Notes: generated by a model not told the origin, from the sequence alone. A stretch of 64,000 nt of DNA from Monoplex corrugatus (GCA_030674185.1 JAPXFY010000021.1:72487221-72551220), one strand, 5' to 3'. Shown: positions 47,173 through 59,712, counted from the stretch's first letter. Made by a program: numbers and translations.

Positions 47173-47344
47173 CCTAAACTATCAAAATAGAAATTAACCA
47201 GGAGAAAAAAAAGACAGTAAAAGAACATGTTGCAGGAATTCAATTCAATTTCAAAATCAATACATGTCATAAACAAACAGTTAACCGCCATATGAGTATT
47301 GTAAACAAACAGTTAACTGCCTCATGAGCAGCAGTTGGTTTACA

Positions 47345-47510
47345 GTGAACTTTCATGACGCAGTTTCAGTTTCCCAAGACGGCGTTTTCATGTTCAGAAT
47401 AAAAAGATCTTACGTGCTGATGCAACAGATGTCAGGGGATGAATAAGATAAAAAAAATCATGGCATAAGCTTTATAACAGTGTAGATTTAAGCCTACACA
47501 TCATATCATT
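47345..47510 (+). mobile_element. SINE-M copy 3
   Basis: 'gacgcagtttcagtttccca', 'agacggcgttttcatgttca', then 'acgtgctgatgcaacagatg' and 'catggcataagcttta', in the same order as 22400-22570. Confidence 0.55.
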
Positions 47511-47699
47511 TTGTCAATGAGACAACTTTATTGTGGTAAAATGTATCTACCTGCTATGTCCTAAATAACAACAACAACAACAACAAAACAAAAAAGGGGT
47601 CAGTATGAGGATATATATAATTATATAGTTACAGAGAAAGAGAGAAATCAGTAACCCACCCAGGTGTAGACTGTACCAATGCCTCACACAATCATGTCA

Positions 47700-49012
47700 A
47701 AGAAACCCACCAATACACAATCCAACACACACACCTTTTCCCCTCTCCATACACAATCCAACACACACACCTTTTCCCCTTCTATACACAATCCAACACA
47801 CACACCTTTTCCCCTCTCCATACACAATCCAACACACACACCTTTTCCCCTCTCCATACACAATCCAACACACACACCTTTTCCCCTCTCCATACACAAT
47901 CCAACACACACACCTTTTCCCCTCTCCATACACAATCCAACACACACACCTTTTCCCCTCTCCATACACAATCCAACACACACACCTTTTCCCCTTCTAT
48001 ACACAATCCACACACACACCTTTTCCCCTCTCCATACACAATCCAACACACACACCTTTTCCCCTCTCCATACACAATCCAACACACACACCTTTTCCCC
48101 TTCTATACACAATCCAACACACACACCTTTTCCCCTTCTATACACAATCCAACACACACACCTTTTCCCCTCTCCATACACAATCCAACACACACACCTT
48201 TTCCCTCTCCATACACAATCCAACACACACACCTTTTCCTCTCCATACACAATCCAACACACACACCTTTTCCCCTCTCCATACACAATCCAACACACAC
48301 ACCTTTTCCCCTTCTATACACAATCCAACACACACACCTTTTCCCCTTCTATACACAATCCAACACACACACCTTTTCCCTCTCCATACACAATCCAACA
48401 CACACACCTTTTCCCCTCTCCATACACAATCCAACACACACACACTTTTCCCCTCTCCATACACAATCCAACACACACACCTTTTCCCCTCTCCATACAC
48501 AATCCAACACACACACCTTTTCCCCTCTCCATACACAATCCAACACACACACCTTTTCCCCTCCATACACAATCCAACACACACACCTTTTCCCCTCTCC
48601 ATACACAATCCAACACACACACCTTTTCCCCTCTCCATACACAATCCAACACACACACCTTAGTTTTCCCCTCTCCATACACAATCCAACACACACACCT
48701 TAGTTTTCCCCTCTCCATACACAATCCAACACACACTTTTTCCCCTCTCCATACACAATCCAACACACACACCTTTTCCCCTCTCCATACACAATCCAAC
48801 ACACACACCTTTTCCCCTCTCCATACACAATCCAAACACACACCTTAGTTTTCCCCTCTCCATACACAATCCAACACACACCTTTTCCCCTCTCCATACA
48901 CAATCCAACACACACACACCTTAGTTTTCCCCTCTCCATACACAATCCAATACACACTTTTTCCCCTCTCCATACACAATCCAACACACACACCTTCTCC
49001 CCTCTCCATACA
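47700..49012. repeat. 36-bp minisatellite, ~36 copies
   Basis: Unit: 'tacacaatccaacacacaca' plus 'ccttttcccctctcca'. Variants: 'ttctatac' for 'tctccatac', insertion 'cttagttttcccc', and single-base gains or losses. One more unit occurs at 49621-49661, beyond LINE copy 5. The 36-bp length keeps frames open, so the Cys-Trp-Ile-Val and Thr-His-Thr-Phe readings are spurious. Confidence 0.96.
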
Positions 49013-49114
49013 AATTACAATACAATGCAATACAATACAATACTTTATTTTGTATAGCGCAAAATCTTGATAAAATCAAATCTAAGCGCTAAAACAGACA
49101 CACATGCACGCATG

Positions 49115-49148
<34 letters not shown>

Positions 49149-49154
49149 CACTCA

Positions 49155-49197
<43 letters not shown>

Positions 49198-49620
49198 CTA
49201 AAATGGGGAGAAAGAATAAAAGCAATGGAAAATTATAGAGAGCATATTATATACAATTATATATTACAATGTGATTCCCCTCCGAGCGGAGACAGGCTGT
49301 AGAGGGGATTGAGTGAGGTCAGGATTTTATGCAGAGGAGAAAAGGTGAGTTTTGAGAGCAGACTTGAAGGAGACAAAAGTAGGTTGCTGACGGACTGAGA
49401 GAGGAAGTTTGTTCCAGGAAAGTGGACCAGAAACAGAGAAGGCTCGTGGACCATAGGTATTGAGCTTAGTGCGTGGAAAGCGAAAAGTCAGAGGATCGGA
49501 GGCAGAGCGGAGGGTACGTGAGGGAACATAGATCTCAAGTAGGCTTGACAGGTAATCGGGGGCTGCGTTATTGAGGCTTTTGTAGCACATGGTGTCTAGT
49601 TTGTACTGTATGCGCTTTGA
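49013..49620 (-). mobile_element. CR1/L2-like LINE copy 5, inside the 36-bp array
   Basis: The tail is at 49055-49092, (CA)n at 49108-49196, then the 3' UTR 'ggggagaaagaataaaagca'. RT C-terminal coding runs on the minus strand from [20 protein letters not shown] to [20 protein letters not shown]. At 49621 the sequence switches within a codon to the minisatellite unit. A run of 'caatacaatgcaatacaata' marks the 3' junction. Confidence 0.88.
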
Positions 49621-49750
49621 TACACAATCCAACACACACACCTTTTCCCCTCTCCACACACAATTCAAACTCATAGCATTAATTTTCAACAACAACAAAA
49701 AAAACTATTATCACAACAGAAGTAGGCCTACTTTGATGAATAGTACTTGC

Positions 49751-51359
49751 CTTCAATCGTGGTGTTTCAATCTTTCTCCACCACCGTCGTTCTTTTTCAT
49801 CCAAAAAGGATATCCTCTTACACAGACAGGACGGATACATCAGGTCAAAGGTGTGTAGCCGTTGCAAGGTACACGAAGTTGAAAACTGCTGCTGCCATAC
49901 TGCAGCAAAGGCCCTTTCTGGCATGGCCCCATGCATGATGCCGGTACTGCCTGTGCCAGATGGAGATTGGTCCAAGTTTTCACCAGTGTCACTCTTAGCC
50001 ACGCTTTGGCTCGCCTCAGTCTGCCCAACTGATTGACACAGGACATCCATGACAGTAGAACAGATATACTGGCAGGAAGGCCAGAACCTGTGCTTCTTGT
50101 GAGTATTCTGCCCTACAAGTCTGATTGGAACATCCAGTGCCTTTTTAACCCGGTCCTTGGCCAGTTTTGACAGAGCCCCGGTACAGTCGCGATGCACCAT
50201 TTCCTCCATGATCAACAAGACATAGATGAGGCTGATGGCATTTTCTGCTACGTCCAACTTGGAGTACACCACGCTCCACACTGCAGGGAACTTACTGCTC
50301 TCCAGCATGGGGTGACTGAACATGCTGCTATCAATCAAGTTGTGGCGAACCAGCTCTGCCATAGTGATCATCAAGACTTTCTGCACAAAATCCACTTTAA
50401 GCTGTACTGCTCCCCATTGAAACTCCGGATATTCCAAAACGGCGTCCTTACATCTTTCACACACCAAGATCATCTCATTCTGGGCTTTTACCAGAAAATC
50501 ATGTAAGACCTTTGAAGGTTTTGGTTCCTGGAGAAGAGACATGAAATCAACATTACTCAAAACACTATAGTCCATGGGAAACGCCGATGACGACTTCTTT
50601 GGCACATGGTGCGCAACAGGGACACCGGGCACGTTGAGACTTTTGTCTGTTTCAAGGACTATTGGAGAAACATCCACATGTCCCTCCTGTCTTACAGGTT
50701 GGGAGACAGGAGGTTGTGGTCCTTGTTTTATGGGTTGAGAGATGGGATTTTTTTGTCCCGAATCACGTGTGTCAATGCCCACGCCTCTTTCTAATTTTTC
50801 TGTCTGAAAGAGGGAGGATTGCACATTTTCCACAGAAAAAGTGCTGCCTTTCATATCATTGTCTGTTTCTGTATGCTGAGCTGTGGGGGAGCATGTTCGT
50901 GATGATGTTGCACAGCAGTGATCAATGTCTTTTTCTGCTGTAATGTTGTGATGAGTTACTGTGTCACTGTCTGCTCTAGTGTCACTAATTTTGTCTGCCA
51001 AGCTGACGCAGCTGACAATGATCGGTGTGCTACCTTGATGACTGTTCACATCCAGTATGAAGCTATCAGCCCTACTTTTGGTGAAGTCTACGGAATCATC
51101 ACAATAGTCATCATGCCCTGAGGAGCTTTCATGTTTTGGACTGACTTCATGTTCCTCTCCGCTTCCATTCTGAGGATCATCATCATCACCCCAAATGAAA
51201 CTAAGATCATAGGATGAATGTGTGTCTTTTGGAGAGACAGGCCCACAATCACTAACACCATCATCATTATTATCAGGAGAGACAGGCCCGCTATCACTAA
51301 CACCATCATCATTATTATCACTATCATCATCCCCATTTGAAGGGCGAATGTGAATGGGC
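49751..51359 (-). CDS. SUMO-motif protein, exon 3
   Basis: About 1.6 kb, roughly 536 codons. The 5' part is acidic and repetitive (SGPVSPDNNDDGVSDCGPVS, then SYDLSFIWGDDDD). A Ser/Thr-rich middle is followed by a helix-rich block: DYSVLSNVDFMSLLQEPKPS, QLKVDFVQKVLMITMAEL, ENAISLIYVLLIMEEMVHRD, and RAFAAVWQQQFSTSCTLQRL with KERRWWRKIETPRLK. The 3' border is AAG|gcaagt, a consensus GC-type donor in phase 0 that joins exon 4 in frame; the only nearby GT (three bases in) is phase 1 and does not fit. The 5' border is uncertain: the frame differs from exon 2 and the acceptor choice (near 51360) implies a very short intron. Confidence 0.75.
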
Positions 51360-51402
51360 CTTTCTGGCAGTCAAAACATTTGAGGAACCAGTGTAGGTAT
51401 AC

Positions 51403-51888
51403 CTTCCATACATGGCCCGTTTGGGAGAAGATGGATTTATCTGTTCCGGAGACATTGCTGCTGGCCTCTCAACAGGTTCAGCATATTGGTCGGAAAGTAA
51501 CAGGCCTGTTTCCTGGTATTCCGAAGGCATGGTGTATGGATTGGAGTCTTGTGAAATAGAACCTACAGAACTCACTGGCGAGTTTCCACTTCCAGTTTCA
51601 TGTGCTGCTTCGGCTGGATCAGCATCTTGGGGGAGGTGGCTTGCAAACCTCCCTGACCCTGAGACTGATTCTTCACACCCTGCCTCCACCTCCATGTGCA
51701 GAGTGCCGTATACTGAGGTCTGCTCTTCACTCTGAGAACCAGGGCCGGGGTTCTGGTTCTTCTCTTGAGCACCAGTGTCACTTCCTGGGTCCTGTGACCA
51801 AGCCTCCTTGGTTCTTGACGTCTGCAGATTGTTGAAAAGCACAGAATATTTGACACCTGACTGGGAGGACTTGACAAACAGCACCGGC
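51403..51888 (-). CDS. SUMO-motif protein, exon 2 (borders uncertain)
   Basis: The frame encodes PVLFVKSSQSGVKYSVLFNN, a Gln/Ser/Gly-rich stretch, EQINPSSPKRAMYGR and YTYTGSSNVLTARK. Low-complexity but stop-free, and flanked by coding blocks in the other two minus-strand frames. Best guess: acceptor 'cagccagcaag' with G at 51888 and donor GGAAG|gtatac at 51403/51402. This implies introns of about 112 and 43 nt. The 43-nt one is implausibly short, so a sequencing indel is an alternative. Confidence 0.55.
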
Positions 51889-52000
51889 CTTGCTGGCTGA
51901 GCAACTGCTGTTGCATCTGTTTTATCGTGGGAAATGGCAAGACTCTTTGGACATTGGATGTTGCCTGCTGCAAAACATCACTGTCCTCCAGGCCCTTTAC

Positions 52001-53466
52001 GCCATGGAATGGACCATCAGTGTGGATTTGGGAAGTGGTTCACTGTCTTGGGTGTCAGCTTTCCTCTTTCTGGATTTTCTCTTTCGTCCAGTGATGCTGC
52101 CTTCTTCCTTTCCGGCATTTTTGTGATCAGAATTTTCACTTTGAGAACAAGCTTTCTTAGCAGAACAAGCTTTCTTAGCAGTACCTCCGTTCCTCCCACC
52201 AGCTTTTCTGACAGTAACATTACCCCTCCTGTCTGGCTTCTGTATGGATCTTCCTTGATTTCTGTCACCATAAGTCTGAGATTTTTTCCTCTCCGAAGAA
52301 CTTGATTTCAGGAAAAAGTCTTTGTCCATATTGCCCTCCGCTTTTTCATCATTATTATCCTCACAGACAATAGTTTCTGTGGGCTCTGCTGCTCTTGATG
52401 ATTCTTTTGATGTTTCTGCTTCAGCTAAAATCACAAAGCCATCCACAGAACTGTCCGATGATGCTTGTCTTGGAATACCTGTCTCCTGTGCAAAACTGTC
52501 TCCATCATCATCCACAATGCCTGTAGGATCTGATGGTTTCCTCTTGCATACTGAATTGCTTTTTTTCTGAGGCTTACTTCCAACAGTTGAATATTCATCA
52601 ACATTAGAATATTCATGCTGCTCTGCAGCCACATTCATTTCCTTGTCTGGTTTTTGTGCCACATCTTGTGTATCCATTTGTGCCTCAATCTCTGCGTTTT
52701 CTTGTTCCTCAGGCCCTCTCTCTTCCCCTTCCTGGGAAATGAAATGTCTCTCAAAACTTGTCAACCCTAAACCACTTTCTCCCGAGTCTGCCCGTGGCAA
52801 AACGTGCACCTGCCAACATGAAGGCTGGGTTGTCCTTCGGCTCTCTGGTACATGGGTAACCTGTCGGTCCGTATCATTACCCGATTCCTGTCCTGATGTG
52901 GAAGACCTCACTTCTTTGCTGCTCCTGTCTTCCTGTTGTGTTGGGTACAAGGGTTCATCACAAAACTCCACATCATCATAATCAGAATCAGAGTCCAAGA
53001 GCAGGTAGGTGGTGGTGGTGAGACGTTTCCGGGTACCTTCTGAGGTAACTCCCACACCTGCTATCTGTTGACTTTTCGATAGTTGAGTCATCTGCGAGTG
53101 AGAGCAGGTAGATGTGGCGCTGATCCTTTGCTGATTACGATTTGTGGAAATGGTAGCAAAGGATGCTGGGACTGCCTGTTGAAAAATGACATCGTCATCA
53201 TCAGCACTAAGATCGATGACTGGTGCAGGAGGTGGCTCCACCATCACCACATCATTATCCTCTTCCTGAACTTCCATCTTTCAGTTCACAACTGCACTGT
53301 TAGCTGTGTCAATCTTTTGGACCTTCTCTGCTGGATACACTGTTAGGTACTGGTATTAATGTCTATCAGGTTTTCAGCCAAGAAACCCACACATCCCACC
53401 TTATTTGTTGATCTTACACTTTTCAGACAATTCTGTCTCTGATCATCGGGTGAAGCACGCGTCAAT
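52001..53466 (-). CDS. SUMO-motif protein, exon 1 coding (with 5' UTR)
   Basis: The start codon is at 53277, in good context (gaaagATGG) with an in-frame TGA two codons upstream, so it is the true start. Coding 53277-52001 gives about 425 residues. The first 30 contain two SUMO-interacting-type motifs: DVVMVE and, more convincing, VIDLSADDDDVIF (53185-53222). A third candidate is YLLLDSDSDYDD. The rest is acidic and Ser-rich, with a basic GRKRKSRKRK (nuclear localisation-like) near the end. Bases 53278-53466 are 5' UTR following a strong acceptor 'ctcatttctttcag', so at least one noncoding 5' exon lies further upstream. Donor ATGGC|gtaaag at 52001. Confidence 0.8.
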
Positions 53467-53834
53467 CTGAAAGAAATGAGAAACAAAATCATATACTTCA
53501 GTAGTTTAATGTCATTGCTGTGCAGTCTTTAGTGTAGTCTGCTGTAACATTTATTGTTTAAACATTCTGTCACAGAAGTGTGACATCTTATCCACCTGAT
53601 TATCACGCGGCTGATGCCCATCAGTGTATTGGTGCGCTTTTTGACTGCTGCATGCACGGTAGACCTACAACCAGTTGGTACATCCCTGAAGTTATAATAC
53701 AAACTGTTTAACCTGAGTGCGTGAAAATCTGACTGAATGCATCAAGTTATCCATCAGGAATCTTAATCAAAGTGACAGACAACGTCCCAGCAAACAGGGA
53801 CCAGAAACACACAAAAATGACTCAGAACGTATAT
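53467..53834. other. Intronic, no feature seen
   Basis: Upstream of the exon 1 acceptor on the minus strand. No repeat recognised. Confidence 0.4.
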
Positions 53835-53899
53835 TTGATATAACAAGACAAGGCAAGGCAAGGCGGGCACACATTTTCTATTAAATTTTATGAATTTAT

Positions 53900-53972
53900 T
53901 GTTCGTCCTATGTTTACACTTGACAATGTGTAGCTGGCCAAACATTTGCACCTGTCCTTTCTTGCCTTATGC
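53900..53972 (+). repeat. Dispersed repeat H, copy 3 (partial)
   Basis: 'cacttgacaatgtgtagctg' then 'gccaaacatttgcacctgtc', matching the 'cttgacaaaggcc..ggccgaaaatttgcgcctgtc' arrangement at 4990 but with the stem degraded. Confidence 0.4.
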
Positions 53973-54105
<133 letters not shown>

Positions 54106-54169
54106 ACTACATGTTCAAATCAAAGCAATACAGAACAGTGAAATGCAATATAATTGTGAGACAAGACAA

Positions 54170-55740
54170 GACATACAATACAATACAATACAATACAGGA
54201 CCAGACCAACGTTACTACAGAGATGATTGAAGCTCTGGAGGAATTTGGCATAGAAAAAATAACAGTCCTCTCAAATGAAATTTATGACACTAGAAAAATC
54301 CCCAAAGATATGTCAAAATCAATTTTCATTGCACTTCCAAAGAAGACAAGGCTATAGAATGCGAACTCCATCGCACAATCAGTTTGATGAGTCATGTAAC
54401 AAAAATCTTTAAGAATAATCATGATGAGGACAAGGAATAGAATCAAAAGAGAAATAGCAGAACAGTGTGGATTTGTGGAAGGGAAAGGAACTATTAATGC
54501 CACACACATCCTAAGAACTATCATAGAGAGGTCAACTGAGACGAATAAGGATTTGTATTTATGCTTTGTTGACTGCACCAAGGCTTTTGATTGGGTAAGA
54601 CATGATGAATTGATCAACCAACTGGAGAGACTCAATGTTGATGGAAAAGATCTACGAATAATCAGAAATATGTACTGGGAACAAACAGCTGCAATGAGAA
54701 TAGAAAACGATGTAAGCTCTTTCCAAAACATAAAAAGAGGAGTCAGACAGGGTTGTGTTTTGTCACCAGATCTGTTTTCACTTTACGGCGAAAACATCAT
54801 GAAAAACCTAGAAGACCCTGGATTAAAGGTTGGAGGAAAAATGATAAACAACATTCGATATGCAGATGACACCGTGCTAATTGCAGAAAATGAAAGGGAC
54901 TGACAAAACCTTGTGAATATACTAGAAATAGAAAGCAAAGTAAGGGGTGGAACTAAACAGCAGGAACTGAGGAAGACTGAAGTCATGGTAATCAGTAAAA
55001 AACATGAAATCCCCTCATGTAAAATAACAGCAAATGGCACAACCTTGACACAGGTTGAGAAATTCAAATACCTGGGAACGATCATTTCATCAGATGGCAG
55101 ATGCACCTCAGAAATAGCCGGCAGAATCAGCCAAGCCAAAATAGCATTCAAGAAGATGACAAGCATTCTTACTAACAAATGCCTGTCAATTAACATCAGG
55201 AAGAGAGTTCTTGAATGTTATATATAGAACCAATACTGTTGTACGGATGTGAGGCATGGACAGTCAACAAGCAAAGCCAGAACAAGATTGAGGCAGCCGA
55301 GATGTGGTTTCTAAGAAGAATGCTGAGAGTTCCATGGACAGCAAAGAAAACACACGAGACAGTCTTGATGGAGGCAGACACAAGTAGATCACTCATAAGG
55401 AAGATTAGGAAAAGACAGGCAACATTTATAGGCCATTTTATGAGAAGGGGGATTTAGAGCACCTGGTCACAACGGGAAAGCTGGAGGGAAAGAGAGCACC
55501 AGGTAGACCAGGTAGAAAATGCCGGACTTGCAGAGTGGCTGGGGACAAGGAGGGTGGGGGAGATGCTAGGGACAACGAGAGATAGAGACAGATGGAAGTC
55601 CATGTATGGCCAACGCCATAGCGGCAGGGCAACTGATGATGATGACAATACAATACAATATGCTATGACACAATTACAAAGCAATGTGATATAATGCAAT
55701 GCAATACTGTGCAATACAATGCAAAACATTACAACATATT
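54170..55740 (+). pseudogene. RTE-like LINE remnant, copy 2
   Basis: Between (CAATA)n on both sides (54175-54198, 55646-55740). Open stretches: 54421-54903 with CGFVEGKGTINATHILRTII, VDCTKAFDWVRHDELINQLE, KRGVRQGCVLSPDLFSLYGE and NNIRYADDTVLIAEN; 54913-55227 with KTEVMVISKKHEIPSCKI and FKYLGTIISSDGRCTSEIAG; and 55215-55457 with LLYGCEAWTVNKQSQNKIEA. Stops and a deletion (after ENERD) break the frame. Catalytic YADD is intact, unlike copy 1 at 20703-21700. The N-terminal endonuclease is missing. Confidence 0.85.
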
Positions 55741-55984
55741 AATGGATGCAACAGTTCAGCCCTCTACTCGCACTGGCGACTATTTGTTCTGGCGACTGAA
55801 AACAGCTCTGTAAATGGCCACTGGTGGGTAAAAACTCAAATGGCCACCTAGCAGGCTCTTGCAGGTTTACTGTTTGTAGTGGGAGATCTACCTCTTACAG
55901 ATCACAAAGGTATCAATCACAATGCATCTGCAAACCCAACTCAGACACTTCTACACAATTACGCCCATATATTTCATCAAATCA
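55741..55984. other. No feature seen
   Basis: Spacer between the LINE tail and the next array. Confidence 0.35.
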
Positions 55985-57535
55985 GATTCCCACACAAATA
56001 AATCTGACTCCCAAACACAAATCAATCACACTCCCAAACACAATCAACTCCTAACACAAGTCAATCACACTCCAACCACAAATCACACTCCCAAACACAA
56101 GTCAATCACACTCCCAAACACAAATCATTCACACTCCCAAACACAAATCATTCACACTCCCAAACACAAATCATTCACACTCCCAAACACAAATCATTCA
56201 CACTCCCAAACACAATCAATCACACTCCCAAACACAAATCATTCACACTCCCAAACAACACACCCAATCAAATCATACACTCCCAAACACAAATCACACA
56301 CCCCAAAACAAGTCAATAACACCCCAAACACAAATCAATCACACTCCCAAACACAAGTCAATCACACTCCCAAACACAAGTCAATCACACTCCCAAACAC
56401 AGGTCAATCACACTCCAAACACCAACACCAAACACAATACACACTCCCAAACACAGTCAATCACACTCCCAAACACAAGTCACACTCCCAAACACACATC
56501 AATCACACTCCCAAACACAAGTCAATAACACTCCCAAACACAAATCACACTCCCAAACACAGTCAATCACACTCCCAAACACAGGTCAATCACACTCCCA
56601 AACACAAGTCACACTCCCAAACACAGGTCAATCACACTCCCAAATACAAGTCACACTCCCAAACACATCAATCACACTCACAAACACAAATCAATCACAC
56701 TCCCAAATACAAGTCAATCACACTCCCACACACAAATCAATCACACTCCCAAACACAAATCAATCACATTCCCAAACAAAAAGCACACTCCCAAACACAA
56801 ATCAATCACACTCCCAAACACAAATCAATCACACTCACAAACATAAGTCAATCACACTCCCACACACAAATCAATCACACTCCCAAACACAAATCAATCA
56901 CATTCCCCAACAAAAAGCACACTCCCAAACACAAATCAATCACACTCCCAAACACAAGTCAATCACACTCCCAAACACAAATCAATCACACTCCCAAACC
57001 CAAGTCAATAACACTCCCAAACACAAGTCAATAACACTCCCAAATACAAATCAATCACACTCCCAAACACAAATCAATCACACTCCCAAACACAAGTCAA
57101 TCATACTCCCACACATAAATCAATCACACTCTCAAACACAAATCATTCATACTCCCAAACACAAATCAATCACACTCCCAAACACAAATCAATCACACTC
57201 CCAAACACAAATCAATCAGACTCCCAAACATCAGTCAATCACACTCCCAAACACAAATCAATCACATTCCCAAACAAAAAGCACACTCCCAAACACAAAT
57301 CAATCACACTCCCAAACACAAATCAATCACACTCCCAAACACAAATCAATCACACTCCCAAACACGTCAATCACACTCCCAAACACAAGTCAATCACACT
57401 CCCAAACACAAATCAATCACACTCCCAAACACAAATCAGACTCCCAAACAAATCAATCACACTCCCAAACAAATCAATCACACTCCCAAACACAAATCAA
57501 TCACACTCCCAAACACAAATCACACTCCAGACATA
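55985..57535. repeat. ~23-bp minisatellite, ~65 copies
   Basis: Unit 'caatcacactcccaaacaca' plus 'aat' or 'agt', with many shortened units (14-15 bp) and 'cattcc' variants. A longer sub-block containing 'cattcccaaacaaaaagcac' occurs three times (56766, 56898, 57265), indicating local higher-order duplication. Confidence 0.95.
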
Positions 57536-58055
57536 ATCTGTCACAAAAGGACAGCAAATTACAATGCAGCATTTTCACGGAAACTATCAAATGAAACTGT
57601 AACCTCTTTCTTTTCAACAAAAAGTCAGAACTTCAAACACACCAGCAGAAAATGAAAGCTGCCATCTGAAAAGCAGACACTGTTAGCGTTTCTTCCCCTG
57701 TCATTTAGCAAAAAGAAAATAAAAACTCCTTGTGGTGAGTCACAACAACCCTCCAGTAAGCACAGCGAATCAGATTTCTTCTGAATCCGAACATGCATAC
57801 ACATCAAAAGAAGACACTACTAAGTCACAAACTCATTCGTGTCAAAAAAATTCCAAAGTGGTTACCAGATTCTGAAAGGCTGGAATGCAATGAAGTCAAT
57901 AACTCAATAATATTATGACTTGCAACTTTTGTCACGCAAAAACCGCAATCACGATTTTATATGAGCGTTTGCTTGCTTGTCTTTCTTTGATCAACAGAAT
58001 TTGAACAATAGGCTGACGAGTAACAACTTCGGCTTCTAGCCATTGGCAATCTAGT
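57536..58055. other. No feature seen
   Basis: AT-rich spacer with no clear reading frame or repeat. Confidence 0.45.
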
Positions 58056-58059
58056 GGAC

Positions 58060-59060
58060 AGTACAATCACAGAGGGCTGTAGTCAGGTGGTAAAACACTG
58101 GACTTCCAATCTGAAGATCTGGGTTTGATCCTGTCTGAGTACCTGAGAGGATAAAGGGTGGACAGTTTTCCACATCTCCCACATCAATGTGTCCACACTT
58201 GTACTCATGTGTCTGAATACCTGAGAGGATATAGGGTGGACAGTTTTCCACATCTCCCACATCAATGTGTCCACACTTGTACTCATGTGTCTGAATACCT
58301 GAGAGGATATAGGGTGGACAGTTTTCCACATCTCCCACATCAATGTGTCCACACTTGTACTCATGTGTCTGAATACCTGAGAGGATATAGGGTGGACAGT
58401 TTTCCACATCTCCCACATCAATGTGTCCGCACTTGTACTCATGTGTCTGAATACCTGAGAGGATAAAGGGTGGACAGTTTTCCACATCTCCCACATCAAT
58501 GTGTCCACACTTGTACTCATGTGTCTGAATACCTGAGAGGATAAAGGGTGGACAGTTTTCCACATCTCCCACATCAATGTGTCCACACTTGTACTCATGT
58601 GTCTGAGTACCTGAGAGGATAAAGGGTGGACAGTTTTCCACATCTCCCACATCAATGTGTCCACACTTGTACTCATGTGTCTGAGTACCTGAGAGGATAA
58701 AGGGTGGACAGTTTTCCACATCTCCCACATCAATGTGTCCACACTTGTACTCATGTGTCTGAATACCTGAGAGGATAAAGGGTGGACAGTTTTCCACATC
58801 TCCCACATCAATGTGTCCACTTGTACTCATGTGTCTGAGTACCTGAGAGGATATAGGGTGGACAGTTTTCCACATCAATGTGTCCAGACTTGTACTCACG
58901 GCTAAATCCCTTCATGTGTATACATACACATCGAATATGCATTTTAAAGATCCTGTTAGTGTAAGTCATGTCAGTGGCTTATGGAAACATGAAAACACCC
59001 GCATACATGTCCACTGAAGATGGAGTATGCATACTGTGAAGTAACATGCTGCCTGTGCAG
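58060..59060 (+). mobile_element. SINE-C with internal 78-bp expansion
   Basis: The tRNA-like head (58065-58130) has 'gctgtagtcaggtggtaaaa' and box B 'gggtttgatcc'. The body begins 'gtctgagtacctgagaggat' at 58133. The tail (58905-59060) has 'ggctaaatcccttcatgtgt', 'aatatgcattttaaagatcc' and 'gtcatgtcagtggcttatgg'. Between them, a 78-bp body segment is tandemly repeated about ten times, so the element is about 1 kb instead of a few hundred bp. Confidence 0.8.
58133..58890. repeat. 78-bp minisatellite, ~10 copies, SINE-derived
   Basis: Unit: 'gtctgaatacctgagaggat', 'atagggtggacagttttcca', 'catctcccacatcaatgtgt', 'ccacacttgtactcat'. Starts fall every 78 bp (58133, 58211, 58289 ...). Since 78 is divisible by three, open frames exist on both strands; they are not genes. 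Confidence 0.95.
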
Positions 59061-59115
59061 CATGGGCAAAAACAAGCACACACACACATACACATGTAAA
59101 ATCAAAGAATGAACA

Positions 59116-59155
59116 ACACACACACACACACATACACACAACATACACACACACT

Positions 59156-59207
<52 letters not shown>

Positions 59208-59219
59208 CACACAACACAC

Positions 59220-59282
<63 letters not shown>

Positions 59283-59292
59283 ACACACACAC
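59116..59292. repeat. (CA)n microsatellite
   Basis: CA tract with AAC interruptions. Confidence 0.95.
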
Positions 59293-59504
59293 AGAGAAAC
59301 CTGCATCTAATAACTATCAGTATTACTTTAAGTAAGCCCTTTTTCACAATATAACTATTAGACACAATACAACTAATGAGCCATGACTGATAATCATACC
59401 ATAATTTCATGTCTATAAGATGACACAGTACATAAAATGCACCCCCTACATCTAATTTGGTCTGAGATAAAGCATATACATCCAATACTGTACAAACATT
59501 GTTA

Positions 59505-59712
59505 CTGATATTTTTATTTAAAGGCCAGCTGACTGCATTAGAGCCATATCAGGGCTATAAGTACAACCATTTCAAAACATAACACGTCAACAGGAAAAAA
59601 AAAACAATAAAGGAAATCAAGTACGCATATCAATGCATACACGCACATAATCCAAGGATATGCCCCTGGCACAGACCACTCCATCCAATTTATCACACAG
59701 AGGATTTTTTTT
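59505..59712 (+). repeat. Dispersed repeat family D2, copy 3
   Basis: 'ggccagctgactgcattaga', 'gccatatcagggctataagt', 'cacgtcaacagg', 'gcccctggcacagaccactc', 'ccaatttatcacacagagg'. Parallel to 38525-38720 over its whole length. Confidence 0.7.

Noticed and set aside
47679..48848. 389-codon frame rich in His-Asn-Pro-Thr-His
   Set aside because: Reads through the 36-bp minisatellite; frame changes among unit variants and no start or domain support.
55922..57034. 370-codon frame of Ser-Gln-Thr-Gln-Ile-Asn-His repeats
   Set aside because: Shadow of the 23-bp minisatellite.
58051..58899. 282-codon minus-strand frame with CGHIDVGDVENCPP repeats
   Set aside because: Shadow of the 78-bp SINE-derived array; both strands are open for the same reason.
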